Notes: a model not told the origin generated them from the sequence alone. Shown: positions 8,150 to 16,779, numbered from the stretch's first letter. The stretch is DNA of 64,000 bases from JANLQX01 sp031418775 (GCA_031418775.1 JANOJN010000272.1:1-64000), one strand, 5' to 3'. Numbers and translations are program-made.

Positions 8150-8806
8150 TCACGCATCGATCCCGGTCATGCGCAGGGCCGACCGGGTCTTGTAGCGCAT
8201 GTTGAGTTGGAGCAGAACCGCGGCGAAGGCCTCGATCGGAGCAGCGTTCGACAGTCCACCGGTGTCGAGCGGGCGACAGCCGGGGATCTTGCGGACGATG
8301 TCGGCAGTGACCTCGGTGGCCTTGATGTGGTCGGAGCAGATCAACACGTCGCTCTCGATAGGTTCGGTGATGTTGCCGAGTTCGCGCGCGGGCAGGTGGT
8401 GGAAGGCCCCGGCGACGAGTGCGCGCGGAACGATCGCCTGGACGCTTGCCGCGACAGATCCTCTCGGCGGAACGAGCGGCTGGAACTCCGGCCCGACCTT
8501 GGCGAGGGCGTTCGCCATCGAGATGACGACCTTGTTCTTGAGGAGATCGGCGACGCTCAGGGCGGTCGAGGCGGTGGACTCCCATGGGGTGGCAATGATG
8601 ACGACGTCGGCCGTGGCCGCGCCGGTGTTGGTGTCGGCCGTCAACGACAGCTTGTGATCCGGCCAGCGCTCCAGGATCGAGTCGACAGCCTCCATGGCCT
8701 TGTACTTCGATCGGGAGCCGATCACCACGTCGTAGCCGACCGATGCGAGTCGGGCCGCGAGCCCGCTTCCGGCCGGACCGGTACCACCAAGGACTGCGAT
8801 TCGCAT
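8150..8806 (-). CDS. npdG: NADPH-dependent F420 reductase
   Basis: Transfers hydride between NADPH and the deazaflavin cofactor F420. The 218-residue protein opens with the NADP-binding motif GGTGPAGSGLAARLASVGYD and the phosphate-binding VIGSRSK that follows the second strand, both typical of the NpdG/Fno family. The C-terminal half (PLDTGGLSNAAPIEAFAAVL) also matches. I chose the ATG at 8806 (MRIAVLGGTG) over a TTG at 8824. It lies 69 bp upstream of mshC on the same strand. Its presence implies an F420-using metabolism, usual in actinobacteria. The gap 8807-9013 to the divergent fabI shows no further gene. Confidence 0.85.
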   Translation of the reverse strand: MRIAVLGGTGPAGSGLAARLASVGYDVVIGSRSKYKAMEAVDSILERWPDHKLSLTADTNTGAATADVVIIATPWESTASTALSVADLLKNKVVISMANALAKVGPEFQPLVPPRGSVAASVQAIVPRALVAGAFHHLPARELGNITEPIESDVLICSDHIKATEVTADIVRKIPGCRPLDTGGLSNAAPIEAFAAVLLQLNMRYKTRSALRMTGIDA

Positions 8807-9013
8807 ACGCCGACTCTTGTCCAAACCAGCAGGTCGGCGCCAACCGAAACGGTGGTGACCTCGGTCGCACCGGCCCGGGAAACGTCGTTCTTCGCGCCGG
8901 CGCAGCCCGTGAGGCGTAACCTGCTCAACGGCATCACGGTCCGACCCGGGCTGGTCCAGATGCCGATACGAGTGCCTGGTCCGAGCGGCTGGCCTGAGTG
9001 AAGGGTGCGCCAG

Positions 9014-9802
9014 ATGGGGTTGCTCACAGGGAAACGCTTGCTGATCACCGGGGTGCTGACCGATGCGTCCATCGCCTATGGGGTCGCCCAGACCGCGCTC
9101 GACGAGGGTGCCGACATCGTCTTGACGGGCGCTGGTCGGGGCCTGTCACTGACCGAACGAATCTCCCGCAAGATTCGACTCCCGGCCGGGATGGATCCGA
9201 TCGAGGTGCTCGAGCTCGACATCACTTCCTCCGAGCAGATGGACGCCGTGGTCGCCCGCCTCACCGAGAAGTGGGGAGCCCTCGACGGCTGTCTCCATGC
9301 CATTGGCTTCGCCCCGCAATCGTGCCTCGGCGACGACTTCTTCGCCGCATCCTGGGACGATGTCGCCACGGCGGTGCAGATCTCGACCTATTCCTACAGC
9401 GTCCTCGCCAAGGGTCTTCGTCCGCTGTTTCAGGCAGCCGGCGGAGGCGCGCTCGTCGGTCTCGACTTTGATGCCACCGTCGCCTGGCCGGCCTACAACT
9501 GGATGGGCGTGGCCAAAGCCGGACTCGAATCGCTGAACCGGTATCTCGCCCGCGAGCTCGGCCCCGACGGTGTCCGCGTGAACCTGGTTGCGGCCGGTCC
9601 GCTGAAGACGCTCGCCGCCAAATCCATCCCCGGGTTCTCCAAGTTCGAGGACGTCTGGACCGAGAAGGCCCCGCTCGGCTGGGACGTCAAGGATTCGTCG
9701 GCAGTGGCGAAGGCGTGTTGCGCACTCCTGTCCGACTGGTTCCCGATGACCACCGGCACGATGATCCATGTCGACGGCGGCTTCCGGGCGATGGGGGCCT
9801 GA
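9014..9802 (+). CDS. fabI: Enoyl-[acyl-carrier-protein] reductase (NADH), InhA/FabI type
   Basis: Carries out the last reduction of each fatty-acid elongation cycle. The 262-residue short-chain dehydrogenase has the FabI-specific N-terminus LLTGKRLLITGVLTDASIAYG, a cofactor loop, and the active-site block PAYNWMGVAKAGLESLNRY with Tyr and Lys as in InhA. The VGLDFDATVAW stretch is also InhA-like rather than E. coli-like. The ATG at 9014 gives the InhA-type start MGLLTGK with AGGG about 11 nt upstream; a GTG at 9005 is possible. The stop overlaps the next start (TGATG), so the YbjN gene is co-translated. Confidence 0.93.
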   Translation: MGLLTGKRLLITGVLTDASIAYGVAQTALDEGADIVLTGAGRGLSLTERISRKIRLPAGMDPIEVLELDITSSEQMDAVVARLTEKWGALDGCLHAIGFAPQSCLGDDFFAASWDDVATAVQISTYSYSVLAKGLRPLFQAAGGGALVGLDFDATVAWPAYNWMGVAKAGLESLNRYLARELGPDGVRVNLVAAGPLKTLAAKSIPGFSKFEDVWTEKAPLGWDVKDSSAVAKACCALLSDWFPMTTGTMIHVDGGFRAMGA

Positions 9803-10311
9803 TGGCCGAGAAGCCGGGTTCGCAACGACGGGTCGGGGTGCAGCCGTTCTCCAGAGAGATGGTGCAGGACCATCTCGACCGGATGGAGCTCAAGTTCGTC
9901 ACCGACGACGACGGCGACTTCACCGTCGACTTCGGCCTCAACGACGAAGAGGAAATCCTCCTGCGTGTGCTGATGAGTGCCGAGGGTCCGAACGAGGACA
10001 TCTTCGTGATCCGGGGCGTGACCAACCTGATGGTGCCGAAGACGCTGTGGCCCAAGGTCATGGCCGGCTGCAACCAGTGGAACCAGGAGCGCCGCTACCC
10101 GAAGGCGTATCTGTTCGTGCCCGAGAACGAGGAAACGCTGTTCGGGACGATCCATCTGGAAGGCCAGTTCCCGCTGGGCGCTGGCGTCACCCAACCGCTC
10201 GTCGACGAGCTCATCACCACGTTGGTGCAGACATCCTTCGCGTTCTGGCAGGACGCGTTCGAGTCGGGCCTCCTGGCAGAAGAAGAAATGCCGGAGACGC
10301 CGAACGACTGA
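9802..10311 (+). CDS. YbjN-domain protein
   Basis: A 169-residue acidic soluble protein of the YbjN family, which has a type III secretion chaperone-like alpha/beta fold. The recognisable parts are MELKFVTDDDGDFTVDFG and the stretch from ILLRVLMSAEGPNEDIFVIRG to the paired tryptophans WPKVMAGCNQWNQERRYPKA. The function is unknown; related actinobacterial proteins are small stress- or chaperone-like factors. Its ATG overlaps the fabI stop (TGATG), a tight coupling that suggests use in the same condition. It ends 25 bp from the convergent APH-DUF6285 gene. Confidence 0.8.
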   Translation: MAEKPGSQRRVGVQPFSREMVQDHLDRMELKFVTDDDGDFTVDFGLNDEEEILLRVLMSAEGPNEDIFVIRGVTNLMVPKTLWPKVMAGCNQWNQERRYPKAYLFVPENEETLFGTIHLEGQFPLGAGVTQPLVDELITTLVQTSFAFWQDAFESGLLAEEEMPETPND

Positions 10312-10336
10312 GTTCGGGGATCGTCAGCCGGCGGCG

Positions 10337-11719
10337 TCAGCCCGCCGCGTGTCTGGGGTTGGCGATGGCCACTCGGACATCGACGACTGACCGCAGCGCG
10401 GCGAGGACCTCGTCGTGGCGCGCGTCGAGGTGTCCGTTCTTGATGGCGTCGGCGAGGGCCGCTTCGCCGTCGTAGCCCAACGTCGTGGCGGCGGCTCGTT
10501 GGGCGGCTTCGAGTCGGGGCCGCAAGGCAATCTCGCGTTCGACGATCGCCAAGACGTTCTGAGCAACTCGTGCGTGGAAGGCGATGCGTCCTTCGGTCGC
10601 GGCCATGACATCGCGTTCGAGGTACCCGCGCACGGCATCGAGGAGGTGACGAGATGACGGAAAGCCGATGTCGTCTCCGCTCTCCGCGGCGGTTGCAGTC
10701 GGGGTCACGGGCGCAACCGTGATGGTCGTCGCGGGCGGTGCCCCCATGAGCGTCAGGAGATCGTGTTCCTGTTCGGCGATCCGGCGACCGATGGCGGCGA
10801 GCTCGACGCTCGGCAACCCCCCGGACGTGTGGGCATTGCCCTGGGTCACGCACATCACGCCCCACATGAGCGTGCCGGCGACGATCCACCAGTGCACGCG
10901 TGCGGCGTCGACCTGAGGATGTCCGTTGGCGAGGTGGTACGCACGCAGAAGATCCTCGATGGATCCAATGCCGGCGACTTCATGCGGGCTCCCGAAGCGC
11001 CACGCCCGCACGCTCAGCCAACCGAGGTCCTCGGCCGGGTCGCCGAGATGGGCGAGTTCCCAGTCGAGAACAGCAGCCAATCCGGTGGGTTGGACGATCA
11101 CGTTGCCGAGGCGAAAGTCGCCGTGAACGATCACCGGGTCGATCGGCTTCGGGCGATGCGCATCGAGCCAACGAAAGGCGAGCTCGAACGTTGGGCTGTG
11201 ATGCCCGAGGAGGTCGAGAACCTCGCGATACTTCTCCAGGGGGTGCATCTCGCCGAGTCCTGGCACGGATTCGGGGGCGACAGCGTGGAGCAGCGCGGCG
11301 GCTTCGCCAAGCTGGCTCACGAGAACCGATCGTGCGTGTGCATAGGGTTCGTCACGAAGGATCTTGCGGGCAATCGTCTCGCCGTCAACGTGGTCCATCA
11401 CGAGAAAGCCCGTCTCGAGCACGTTGTCATCGGCGTCGCCGCTCGCCCGGATCGTCGGGACGGGAACACCGGCCCGGGCCGCCGTCTCGAACAGGATCGC
11501 TTCCAGCGGCATCCCGCCGGTGCGGCCGATGGGGAGCGGGAGCCCTGGTGGGTCGCGCCGCAGAATCAGCGGTCGGGTCGCGCCGTCAGCCTCCTTGGCG
11601 TCGAACGACCACGTCTCCCGACTGGCGCCGCCACTCAAACGACGGAGCCCGTCGATCTCGGCACCGAGCAGGCGAGCCAACCGGTCGCGAAGGTCAGCGG
11701 TGCTCGTCGGAGAAGTCAC
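10337..11719 (-). CDS. APH-type phosphotransferase fused to DUF6285
   Basis: Residues about 20-340 form an aminoglycoside-phosphotransferase-like kinase domain: LSGGASRETWSF (glycine loop), VIVHGDFRLGNVIV (catalytic HxDxxxxN) and AVLDWELAHLGDP (metal-binding Asp). This subtype is the one linked with acyl-CoA dehydrogenases (ACAD10/11-like), where it may phosphorylate hydroxyacyl-CoAs. Residues about 360-460 match DUF6285 (RHLLDAVRGYLERDV and VAQNVLAIVEREIALRPR), which in many actinobacteria is a separate gene beside the kinase. The fusion of both in one chain is the notable point. No acyl-CoA dehydrogenase is adjacent. The ATG at 11719 is the first start of the frame. Confidence 0.8.
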   Translation of the reverse strand: MTSPTSTADLRDRLARLLGAEIDGLRRLSGGASRETWSFDAKEADGATRPLILRRDPPGLPLPIGRTGGMPLEAILFETAARAGVPVPTIRASGDADDNVLETGFLVMDHVDGETIARKILRDEPYAHARSVLVSQLGEAAALLHAVAPESVPGLGEMHPLEKYREVLDLLGHHSPTFELAFRWLDAHRPKPIDPVIVHGDFRLGNVIVQPTGLAAVLDWELAHLGDPAEDLGWLSVRAWRFGSPHEVAGIGSIEDLLRAYHLANGHPQVDAARVHWWIVAGTLMWGVMCVTQGNAHTSGGLPSVELAAIGRRIAEQEHDLLTLMGAPPATTITVAPVTPTATAAESGDDIGFPSSRHLLDAVRGYLERDVMAATEGRIAFHARVAQNVLAIVEREIALRPRLEAAQRAAATTLGYDGEAALADAIKNGHLDARHDEVLAALRSVVDVRVAIANPRHAAG

Positions 11720-11781
11720 AACGTGAGCTTGGCAGTTGTGGCCGGGCTCGGCCCAGTCGTCGGCGTCCTACGCTGGAGACG

Positions 11782-12381
11782 ATGGGCCGCCGCGGATCAC
11801 CAATCCAACGACGCGTCGTCAGCCTGGTGTCGCTCGCCATCACGCTGGCCGCGGTGCTCGTGCCGACGATCAGCAATCTCCGGTCGTCACCACGGGCGGA
11901 GGCACAATCGACCCGCGCCTCGCAGTCGGTGGGGGCGTCGTCGTCGGGGCCGGGGTCGTCGGCCTCGTCTGCGTCTTCATCCTCGTCGTCGTCGGCCTCG
12001 TCGGCCTCGTCGTTATCCGCTTCGTCGGTGTCGTCGTCGTCGAAATCGGCTTCGTCGTCGTCGGCAACGTCCAACCGCACCGATCCTCGGCTTCGGCGCA
12101 TCGGCTTCGCGTCCGAGCGTGGACTCGACTCGCACTGGCGAAAGCACGGGTCGGAATTCAACGTCTCATCCAAGGCGCAGTACCTCGCCATGGCCCAGCA
12201 CCTGCGCGACGCGCCTTTGTCGAGCCGGGTGATCGAGGCGCCCCAGGCCAACGGCTCCTACGCGCGTTTCGACCGGACCACCGGCGCGTTCGTCGCCTTC
12301 AACCGCGACCTCACCATCCGCACCTTCTTCCGGCCCGACGACGGCGAGTCCTACTTCCTCCGAGCCGTCAACCGCCGGTAG
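11782..12381 (+). CDS. Secreted protein with Ser-rich linker and toxin-like nuclease (BECR-fold) domain
   Basis: A 199-residue protein in three parts. Residues 1-42 carry a basic N-region and a hydrophobic core (VVSLVSLAITLAAVLVPTI), a signal peptide or anchor. Residues about 43-95 are almost only Ser and Ala. Residues about 100-199 hold a compact domain with SHWRKHGSEFNVSSKAQYLAMA, then RFDRTTGAFVAFN and TIRTFFRPDDGESYF. This pattern (HWxKHGxEF...FDxxTxxFxxxN...TxFxP) is known to me from C-terminal toxin domains of polymorphic toxins and phage proteins with the barnase/EndoU/colicin/RelE fold. RNase activity is an inference. No immunity-type gene lies beside it; the next gene is convergent, 9 bp away. 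Confidence 0.65.
   Translation: MGRRGSPIQRRVVSLVSLAITLAAVLVPTISNLRSSPRAEAQSTRASQSVGASSSGPGSSASSASSSSSSSASSASSLSASSVSSSSKSASSSSATSNRTDPRLRRIGFASERGLDSHWRKHGSEFNVSSKAQYLAMAQHLRDAPLSSRVIEAPQANGSYARFDRTTGAFVAFNRDLTIRTFFRPDDGESYFLRAVNRR
11921..12073 (+). repeat. Low-complexity Ser/Ala codon repeat
   Basis: A run of TCG, TCC and GCC codons, largely repeats of TCGTCGGCC, encodes the Ser/Ala linker of the preceding gene. Such tracts are prone to length change by slippage. Confidence 0.75.
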
Positions 12382-12390
12382 GCGCGCTGG

Positions 12391-13389
12391 TCACGGGAGC
12401 TTCGTGGTGACCGGTCCGGACGGCGGGATCGCGACGGTTCCCGTGAAATTGAGGTCTACTGCGAACGCCTTGTTCCACGTGGTGATCGAGATGGTTCGGC
12501 GATTCGGTCCGGGAGTGGTGGAGACGTAGACAAAGGCCGTGATCGTGGCCCCGTCGACGGTTCTCCGCCAACGGCTGACGACGAGCGTTGGCGACGTTGC
12601 CGTCTCTTCGAGGGCCCAACCGCTCGCGGTCATCTGGTCGGCGGCCAGCGCGTGCAACTCGGCCACGGCTCGGGGCGTTTCCACCGTGAAGTCCGCAGTG
12701 TCCGAGGTCAGCGAGCCGGTGCCCGCCTTCTGGTTCACGATGACGATACCGGGGGATAACGTCAGCTTGGGAACGCGCATGGCGTTCTGCAACTCGGTGA
12801 GTTGCGGCAGCCCCGACGCCGTCCCGCACGGCCTCGTGAGGTCGACGACGATCACGGTGGTGGCTGCGGGCACTGGAGTGCTACGGACCGAAACGGCCCT
12901 GTTGCCGCGGCAGTAGGTCCGGGACTGCGGTGCGTTGAATGGGACCTGACCGATCGACGGGCTCGGGGTTGGCTGCGTCCAGCCGTCGGAAAGGAACCGT
13001 TGGTGCCACTGATCGAGCGTGGCTGATGAAGCGTTCGGGACATCGAAGTAGGTCTCCGAGATCGTGGAGGGCGTGGCGTTCCCACCTGCAAACGGGGGTT
13101 CGAAGACGCGGTCGATCGTTCCCAATGTCGCCCAACCCTTTGGGATGGGCGGGAGTGCCGAGCGCAAGGCAGGGTCGACAAACCCGGGACGGAGCCGCAA
13201 CTTCACTGGCGCGCCCTGCGCGAGCGCTCGTTCGGCAAGACGTTTCCATGCGTCGATCGAGGTGCTGCCGGCATTGGCGTTCGCAACGAGTGATCCGCCC
13301 ATGACGACAACAACGAGTGCCACGGCCATTGCCGATTGAAACGGGCGTCGCGAACGGCGTTCGGTGGACCTGCTGCGTGTTGACGACAT
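12391..13389 (-). CDS. Unknown secreted or membrane-anchored protein
   Basis: I do not recognise this 332-residue protein. A basic N-terminus (RSRSTERRSRRPFQ) followed by AMAVALVVVVMGGSLVANANA is a signal peptide or anchor. The exported part contains two similar-looking beta-rich segments, each with a YFDVP or FTVETP start, a stretch giving the degree of change (LSDGWTQ, TASGWALEE) and a cysteine pair (Cys in TYCRG and TRPCG). This suggests two copies of one small domain, but that is only a visual impression. It is convergent with the toxin-like gene, 9 bp between stops, so it is unlikely to be an immunity gene. Confidence 0.6.
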   Translation of the reverse strand: MSSTRSRSTERRSRRPFQSAMAVALVVVVMGGSLVANANAGSTSIDAWKRLAERALAQGAPVKLRLRPGFVDPALRSALPPIPKGWATLGTIDRVFEPPFAGGNATPSTISETYFDVPNASSATLDQWHQRFLSDGWTQPTPSPSIGQVPFNAPQSRTYCRGNRAVSVRSTPVPAATTVIVVDLTRPCGTASGLPQLTELQNAMRVPKLTLSPGIVIVNQKAGTGSLTSDTADFTVETPRAVAELHALAADQMTASGWALEETATSPTLVVSRWRRTVDGATITAFVYVSTTPGPNRRTISITTWNKAFAVDLNFTGTVAIPPSGPVTTKLP

Positions 13390-13510
13390 TGCCGGCTCCC
13401 TTTCTCGATTTCCACCAAGTCTTCCCGCATCGGATCGTCCACGCGTAGATCAGACGAACTCACGCACACCTCGGCGAATAGTGCTTGAACCTGCCCGGCG
13501 GATCTGGGTG

Positions 13511-13665
13511 AGGTGCGCGTGGAAGCGGGCCAGGTGCGCGTGAAGCGCCGCAGATCGCCTCGCCGGTGCCGCAGATCGACCGTTTTTCGTGCCTGAACGT
13601 CGGGAAAGTGGTCGATGTGCGGCGTGGAGCTGTCGATGTGCGGCAGGAAGTCGTCGATGTGCGGC
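13511..13665. repeat. Degenerate repeats with 21-bp spacing
   Basis: Three kinds of short direct repeat recur at exactly 21 bp: AGGTGCGCGTG (13511, 13532), GCCGCAGATCG (13547, 13568) and GTCGATGTGCGGC (13611, 13632, 13653). The segment GCCGCAGATCGACC at 13568-13581 is also an inverted match (one mismatch) to GGTCGATGTGCGGC at 13610-13623. The block starts just past the GntR stop. The rest of the gap 13390-13677 shows no gene. Confidence 0.7.
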
Positions 13666-13677
13666 GGAACGGTTCCG

Positions 13678-14418
13678 CTACTCGACCAGGCGGAGGCCGG
13701 TGGGGGCGATGGAGCTCTCGACCTGGGGGAGATCGACGACGAACTCGGTGCGGTGGGCGGGGAAGACAAACTCGCTGAGCAGGATGGCTTTGCCGTCGGT
13801 GTCGTTGGTGATGCGCTCGCACCGGAGCACCGGCGAGAGGGGCGGTATGCCGAGGAGGACGGCATCAGCGTCCGACGCCGCGGCGGCCCCGATGGTCTGG
13901 GTGGCGCCGCCGACCCGGACGGGGAGCACGTCATAGAAGGTCGTCCGTTCGATCGCGGCCCGGGAGATCTCGGCACCGAGATGTTCCGGAACCCACACCG
14001 TCACGCGGGCGAAGGGCGTCCCGTCGGCGAGGTTGAGTCGCCGCACCTGGAGGACGGTATCGACGCCGAGCACCTCGCGAGCCCGCTTCGGGGCGCGCAC
14101 GAAACCGAACTCGAGCACCCGCCGTTCCGGGGTGATGCCGTTCTCGGCGAGCTGATCCTCCAGGGTTCCGAGACGGCCGAGGGACTGACGCAGCGGCGTA
14201 GCGGCGACGAACCAGCCGAATCCCTGACGGGAGTCGACCAGCCCCTCGTCGCGGAGCGCGGCAAACGCCTTGCGGACCGTGACCCGGGAGGCTTCATGGG
14301 CGGCGGACAGCTCCGACTCCGACGGCAAGAGCGCACCTGCGGCCAGTTCGCCCGAGGCAATCCGAGCCCGCAGGGCGTCGGCGATGGCCCGGTACCGAAA
14401 TGCCCCACGCTCGCTCAC
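13678..14418 (-). CDS. GntR/HutC-family transcriptional regulator
   Basis: A 246-residue regulator. The N-terminal winged helix-turn-helix (FRYRAIADALRARIASGEL, then LPSESELSAAHEASRVTVRKA) is the GntR signature. The C-terminal 150 residues form a UbiC/UTRA effector-binding domain (LRCERITNDTDGKAILLSE). The effector is unknown. I chose the GTG at 14418 (VSERGAFRYR); the frame is open to a TTG at 14454. It is divergent from the aconitase gene, 81 bp start to start, and a TATAGT element lies 4 nt before the GTG. It most likely controls itself and aconitase through the shared site at 14417-14433. Confidence 0.85.
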   Translation of the reverse strand: MSERGAFRYRAIADALRARIASGELAAGALLPSESELSAAHEASRVTVRKAFAALRDEGLVDSRQGFGWFVAATPLRQSLGRLGTLEDQLAENGITPERRVLEFGFVRAPKRAREVLGVDTVLQVRRLNLADGTPFARVTVWVPEHLGAEISRAAIERTTFYDVLPVRVGGATQTIGAAAASDADAVLLGIPPLSPVLRCERITNDTDGKAILLSEFVFPAHRTEFVVDLPQVESSIAPTGLRLVE

Positions 14419-14433
14419 TTGTACTATACTTGT
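14417..14433. promoter_or_regulatory. Operator-like site and -10 elements between GntR gene and aconitase
   Basis: ACTTGTACTATACTTGT carries ACTTGT twice in direct orientation, 11 bp apart. It contains TATACT at 14425-14430, a good -10 for aconitase about 70 bp before its ATG, and TATAGT on the other strand for the regulator gene. The inner GTACTATAC resembles the GT-TA-AC core of HutC-type operators. Confidence 0.55.
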
Positions 14434-14499
14434 CTTGTTTTCCTGCCGAAGCAACTACCAGCCGCCGTCGTAGTCGAAACCCGAACCGAGGAGTCCCCC

Positions 14500-16779
14500 A
14501 TGGCCGTCGTCGCCAACACCCCGCTCAGCCTCGTCGAGGTGGTCTACTCCAAGCTCGGCGCCAACGTCGCCATCGGCCGCCGGCGTCTCGGCCGGTCAAT
14601 GACGCTCGCCGAGAAGATCCTCTTTGGCCACATGCGAGACGCCAACACCGACGGGTTCGACCGCGGGGTGACCTATGGCGACTTCTTCCCCGATCGGGTC
14701 GCCATGCAGGACGCCACCGCACAGATGGCGCTCCTCCAGTTCATGACCGCCGGCCTGCCCCAGGTTGCCGTGCCGTCGACCGTCCACTGCGACCACCTGA
14801 TCCAGGCCCGGGTCGGCGCGATCAAGGACCTCGAAGTCGCCAACGACACCAACCGCGAGGTCTACGAATTCCTCCGCTCGGTGTCGGCCAAGTACGGCAT
14901 CGGCTTCTGGAAGCCCGGTTCGGGCATCATCCACCAGGTCGTCATCGAGCAGTACGCGTTCCCTGGAGGCATGATGATCGGCACCGACAGCCACACCCCG
15001 AACGCCGGCGGCCTCGGCATGATTGCCATCGGGGTCGGCGGCGCCGACGCCGTCGACGTGATGGTCGGTCTGCCGTTCGGTGTCCGCTACCCGAAGCTCA
15101 TCGGCGTGAAGCTCACCGGCCGCATGAGCGGGTGGACGAGCGCCAAGGACGTGATCCTCAAGGTCGCCGACATCCTCACCGTCGAAGGTGGCACCGGTGC
15201 GATCGTCGAGTACTTCGGCCCCGGCGTGGCGAACATCAGCGCCACCGGTCGGGCCACGATCTGCAACATGGGCGCCGAGATCGGGGCGACCACTTCACTG
15301 TTCCCCTACGACCACGAGACCGCGCTCTACCTCAAGGCCACCGGGCGTGAAGACATCGCCGACCTCGCTGATAAGCACACTGATCTTCTGCGCGCAGATG
15401 AAGACGTCGAAGCGAATCCGGCCAAGTACTTCGATCGGATCGTCGAGATCGACCTCGACACCCTCGAACCGCACATCAACGGCCCGATGACGCCCGATCT
15501 CGCCCACCCGGTGTCGAAGATCGGTGCCAACGCCAAGGCGGCAGGCTGGCCTCTCGAATTGTCAAGCGCGCTTATTGGCTCATGCACGAACTCGTCGTAT
15601 GAAGACATGACGCGTGTCGCCTCGATCGCCCGTCAGGCCGCGGCCTCGGGGCTGACGGTGAAGACGCCGCTCCTCGTCACTCCCGGCTCTGAGCGGGTGC
15701 GGGCCACGATCGAGCGCGACGGCATCCTCGCCGACCTCGAAGCCATCGGCGCCACCGTGCTCGCCAATGCCTGCGGGCCGTGCATCGGCCAGTGGAAGCG
15801 CGACGACATGGCCGACGGCACGCCGAACTCGATCATCAATTCCTACAACCGCAACTTCCCGAAACGCAACGACGGCTATGGCTCGACGAACTCCTTCGTC
15901 GCCTCGCCCGAGACCGTCATCGCCTATGCACTCGCCGGCACGCTCGACTTCAACCCGCTGACCGATGCCCTCACGGCGACCGACGGTTCGTCGGTGATGC
16001 TGGCCGAGCCGATGGGGGAGAAGCTTCCGGCGAAGGGCTTCGAGTCCGGCGACACGATGTTCGAAGCACCGCCGGCCGACGGCTCGGGCGTCACCGTGAA
16101 CGTGTCACCGACATCGGACCGTCTGCAGCTGCTCGACCCGTTCAGCGTGTGGGACGGCAAGGACTTCGAGAAGTTTCCCGTGCTCATGAAGGCCAAGGGC
16201 AAGTGCACCACCGACCACATCTCCATGGCGGGGGTGTGGCTGAAGTATCGAGGTCACCTCGAGAACATCTCCGGCAACCTGTTCATCGGTGTGAACAACG
16301 CGTTCACCTCCGAGCCGGGCATGGGATGGAACACGCTCACCCAGTCCGAGGCCATGATCCCCGACGTTGCCAAGGCTTGGGGCACAAGCGGTGTCCGATG
16401 GGTCGCCGTGGGCGATCAGAACTACGGCGAGGGCTCGTCACGCGAGCACGCCGCCATGGAGCCCCGTTATCGCGGTGCGGCGGTGATCATCTGCCGGAGC
16501 TTCGCCCGCATCCACGAGACGAACCTGAAGAAGCAGGGCGTGCTGCCCCTCACTTTCGCCGATCCGGCCGCCTGGGAAAAGATCGGCAAGGACACGCGGG
16601 TGTCCGTCGTCGGTCTCGCATCGCTGGCTCCCGATCAGCCGGTGAAGGTGCTGCTGCACCAGGTCGACGGTTCCGTCGACGAGATCAGCTGCAAGCACAC
16701 GATGAACGACGAGCATCTCGGCTGGTTCCGTGCCGGCGGCGCGCTCAACCTGATTCGTGCAGCCGCCGGCAACCGCTAG
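14500..16779 (+). CDS. acn: Aconitate hydratase, mitochondrial type
   Basis: Isomerises citrate to isocitrate in the TCA cycle with a [4Fe-4S] cluster. The three cluster cysteines are seen in LIGSCTNSSYEDM and NACGPCIGQW, and the C-terminal swivel domain contains YGEGSSREHAAMEPRYRGA. At 759 residues it belongs to the mitochondrial-type aconitases rather than to the about 900-residue AcnA/IRP1 type that many actinobacteria carry. The ATG at 14500 has GAGGAG seven nt upstream. The divergent GntR gene and the shared operator-like site suggest local regulation of this TCA step. Confidence 0.95.
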   Translation: MAVVANTPLSLVEVVYSKLGANVAIGRRRLGRSMTLAEKILFGHMRDANTDGFDRGVTYGDFFPDRVAMQDATAQMALLQFMTAGLPQVAVPSTVHCDHLIQARVGAIKDLEVANDTNREVYEFLRSVSAKYGIGFWKPGSGIIHQVVIEQYAFPGGMMIGTDSHTPNAGGLGMIAIGVGGADAVDVMVGLPFGVRYPKLIGVKLTGRMSGWTSAKDVILKVADILTVEGGTGAIVEYFGPGVANISATGRATICNMGAEIGATTSLFPYDHETALYLKATGREDIADLADKHTDLLRADEDVEANPAKYFDRIVEIDLDTLEPHINGPMTPDLAHPVSKIGANAKAAGWPLELSSALIGSCTNSSYEDMTRVASIARQAAASGLTVKTPLLVTPGSERVRATIERDGILADLEAIGATVLANACGPCIGQWKRDDMADGTPNSIINSYNRNFPKRNDGYGSTNSFVASPETVIAYALAGTLDFNPLTDALTATDGSSVMLAEPMGEKLPAKGFESGDTMFEAPPADGSGVTVNVSPTSDRLQLLDPFSVWDGKDFEKFPVLMKAKGKCTTDHISMAGVWLKYRGHLENISGNLFIGVNNAFTSEPGMGWNTLTQSEAMIPDVAKAWGTSGVRWVAVGDQNYGEGSSREHAAMEPRYRGAAVIICRSFARIHETNLKKQGVLPLTFADPAAWEKIGKDTRVSVVGLASLAPDQPVKVLLHQVDGSVDEISCKHTMNDEHLGWFRAGGALNLIRAAAGNR

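Noticed and set aside
12391..13389. Immunity protein for the toxin-like nuclease
   Set aside because: It is convergent rather than co-directional, has a signal segment and is much larger than usual immunity proteins.
13203..13976. A 257-codon minus-strand frame containing a PHID heptad repeat
   Set aside because: It crosses the GntR gene and the unknown secreted gene in another frame; the heptads are explained by the 21-bp DNA repeat.
13615..14499. N-terminal extension of aconitase
   Set aside because: The frame is open but antisense to the GntR gene; the ATG at 14500 has a good ribosome binding site and the family start.
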